Positions 8,208 to 9,028 of a stretch of 9,028 bases of DNA are shown here, one piece after another. The stretch is from contig JASHYE010000353.1 in assembly GCA_030043155.1 (NCBI GenBank), positions 1-9,028 of the forward strand, read 5' to 3'. Every line of letters begins with the position of its first letter. Positions within the stretch are counted from its first letter, which is position 1. The stretch comes from Candidatus Acidiferrales bacterium (GTDB lineage: Bacteria > Acidobacteriota > Terriglobia > Acidoferrales > UBA7541). Made by a program: the position numbers and the translations under genes. Below the pieces are notes generated by a model. It ran no database searches, was not told the DNA's origin, and worked only from the letters and a program-made list of their open reading frames with translations.

Positions 8208-8209
8208 CA
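8205..8209 (-). promoter_or_regulatory. TGATG stop/start overlap coupling two genes
   Basis: On the minus strand the TGA that ends the serine hydrolase gene shares its last base with an ATG in the frame of the LolA-like gene. Such overlaps usually allow terminating ribosomes to restart. No Shine-Dalgarno is seen near this ATG, which fits reinitiation. It weakens if the true start is ATG 8165. Confidence 0.6.
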
Positions 8210-9028
8210 GTATTTCAGGCTGAAGCTGAGCACGTGCGTGATGATGATCAGCCAGATGCTCATCAGCGCGGCGAGGACAATGATTACGTCCTGAACTTTG
8301 GCCCACCACCAACGGCCCTGCGCACCGAATTGCCGGAAGCAGTTTATTACGAGAGCAATCGTGGCGATGATTCCAATCCAGCCGATGATTTGCATTACGC
8401 GGAACCACCAGTCTGCGCTGCTGGACAAGAGGTTCAGATGCGAGCTCGCCTGCATGATGGTGCCCACGAAAAGTATCCAGAAGAGCAGGTCGAGAATAGC
8501 GACCAGCCGCGCCGATCTGTGCGCGCGGCGCTCCGCGACGGAAAGCTCGAGCTGCCGTCCATAGTGCCAGCGAATCAGCGCTGAGACAGGCCACAGAATC
8601 AGCACGAGCACAAAAATAATCAGGATGGCGACCAGGCTGTTCTGAATGAAGCCCTTGGATTGAGTAAAACCGACTTGCTGCCCAACTTCCGCGGGGAACT
8701 CCCCGGCCATCTGCCAGCGGCCGTTGGACTGGCGGTCGAACGCCGTCAAGCTCTGCGGATCGTCGGGGTTGTACCAGACGTTGGGCGACATTTCATGCCA
8801 CTGGATGATCTGGCCGTCAAGCCCTTTTGCTCCTGTGATGAGTGTGCCGTCTTTGCCGGGAGACACGGTTTGTTCGCCAAGCAGGGAGAAGAGATAAAGG
8901 ATATTGCTTTGCGGCCGGCGGCTGGGAATGTAGGTGCCGCTGACGTTTCGCGCGTCCTGCGTAGCGCTGGCTACACTCGGAGGCGTTGGCCGTGTAAAGG
9001 TGAACGGGAAATAGCGATCCATGAACTG
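8207..9028 (-). CDS. C-terminal part of a membrane-anchored beta-lactamase-family serine hydrolase (5' partial)
   Basis: The visible part is the C-terminal tail of what I take to be a class C beta-lactamase-related serine hydrolase. The catalytic domain, with its SxxK and YxN motifs, would lie beyond the right edge, so activity cannot be judged. The frame continues through QF to the last base, so the Met at 9022 is internal. The segment begins DRYFP, then a beta-rich domain with VSGTY (27-31) and GTLITG (59-64). Four membrane helices follow at about 128-150, 172-192, 208-228 and 243-265, with LWPVSALIRWHYG (143-155), and the protein ends VLSFSLKY. This arrangement and ending recur in the C-terminal anchors of such hydrolases in Acidobacteriota and Proteobacteria, from memory of the family. 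The substrate is unknown; members include D-aminopeptidases, esterases and penicillin-binding-protein-like enzymes. It lies upstream of and overlaps the LolA-like gene, implying an operon. Confidence 0.72.
   Translation of the reverse strand, partial: QFMDRYFPFTFTRPTPPSVASATQDARNVSGTYIPSRRPQSNILYLFSLLGEQTVSPGKDGTLITGAKGLDGQIIQWHEMSPNVWYNPDDPQSLTAFDRQSNGRWQMAGEFPAEVGQQVGFTQSKGFIQNSLVAILIIFVLVLILWPVSALIRWHYGRQLELSVAERRAHRSARLVAILDLLFWILFVGTIMQASSHLNLLSSSADWWFRVMQIIGWIGIIATIALVINCFRQFGAQGRWWWAKVQDVIIVLAALMSIWLIIITHVLSFSLKY

Noticed and set aside
1..9028. CRISPR array, insertion sequence, phage or integron structures
   Set aside because: No regularly spaced repeats, transposase-like frames, terminal inverted repeats or attachment-site pairs were visible by reading both strands.

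Overview
The window looks like ordinary chromosomal DNA of an Acidobacteriota bacterium (Terriglobia or Solibacter-like). This is inferred from family content, not from a marker gene. The main clue is a very large Oar-like TonB-dependent receptor with a carboxypeptidase-regulatory-type N-terminus, a family greatly expanded in that phylum. A Gram-negative cell is also supported by a serine hydrolase with a membrane-embedded C-terminal tail and a LolA-like exported protein. Base composition is moderately GC-rich throughout, with no obvious compositional break.

Layout, left to right. (1) Bases 1-3780, plus strand: an outer-membrane TonB-dependent receptor whose 5' end lies outside the window, followed by a strong intrinsic terminator near 3840-3880. 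(2) About 3933-6281, minus strand: a membrane-bound hybrid sensor histidine kinase with an extracytoplasmic sensor, HAMP, HisKA, HATPase and a C-terminal receiver, converging on the receptor. (3) About 6282-6797: a region without a convincing gene, between the divergent kinase and toxin genes. It contains a candidate higBA promoter with a short palindrome. (4) 6798-7397, plus strand: a compact higB-higA type II toxin-antitoxin operon, toxin first. (5) 7419-9028, minus strand: two genes joined by a TGATG stop/start overlap. The upstream one is the C-terminal part of a beta-lactamase-family serine hydrolase that runs off the right edge. The downstream one is a secreted LolA-like protein.

The envelope theme is strong (receptor, membrane sensor, membrane hydrolase, LolA-like protein), but only higB-higA and hydrolase-LolA-like are arranged as operons. 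I found no phage genes, insertion sequence, CRISPR array, tRNA or rRNA. Nothing here is clearly a new system. The points most worth checking are the apparently leaderless higBA transcript, the coupled hydrolase/LolA-like pair, the paired cysteines of the receptor, and the undecided start of the kinase.
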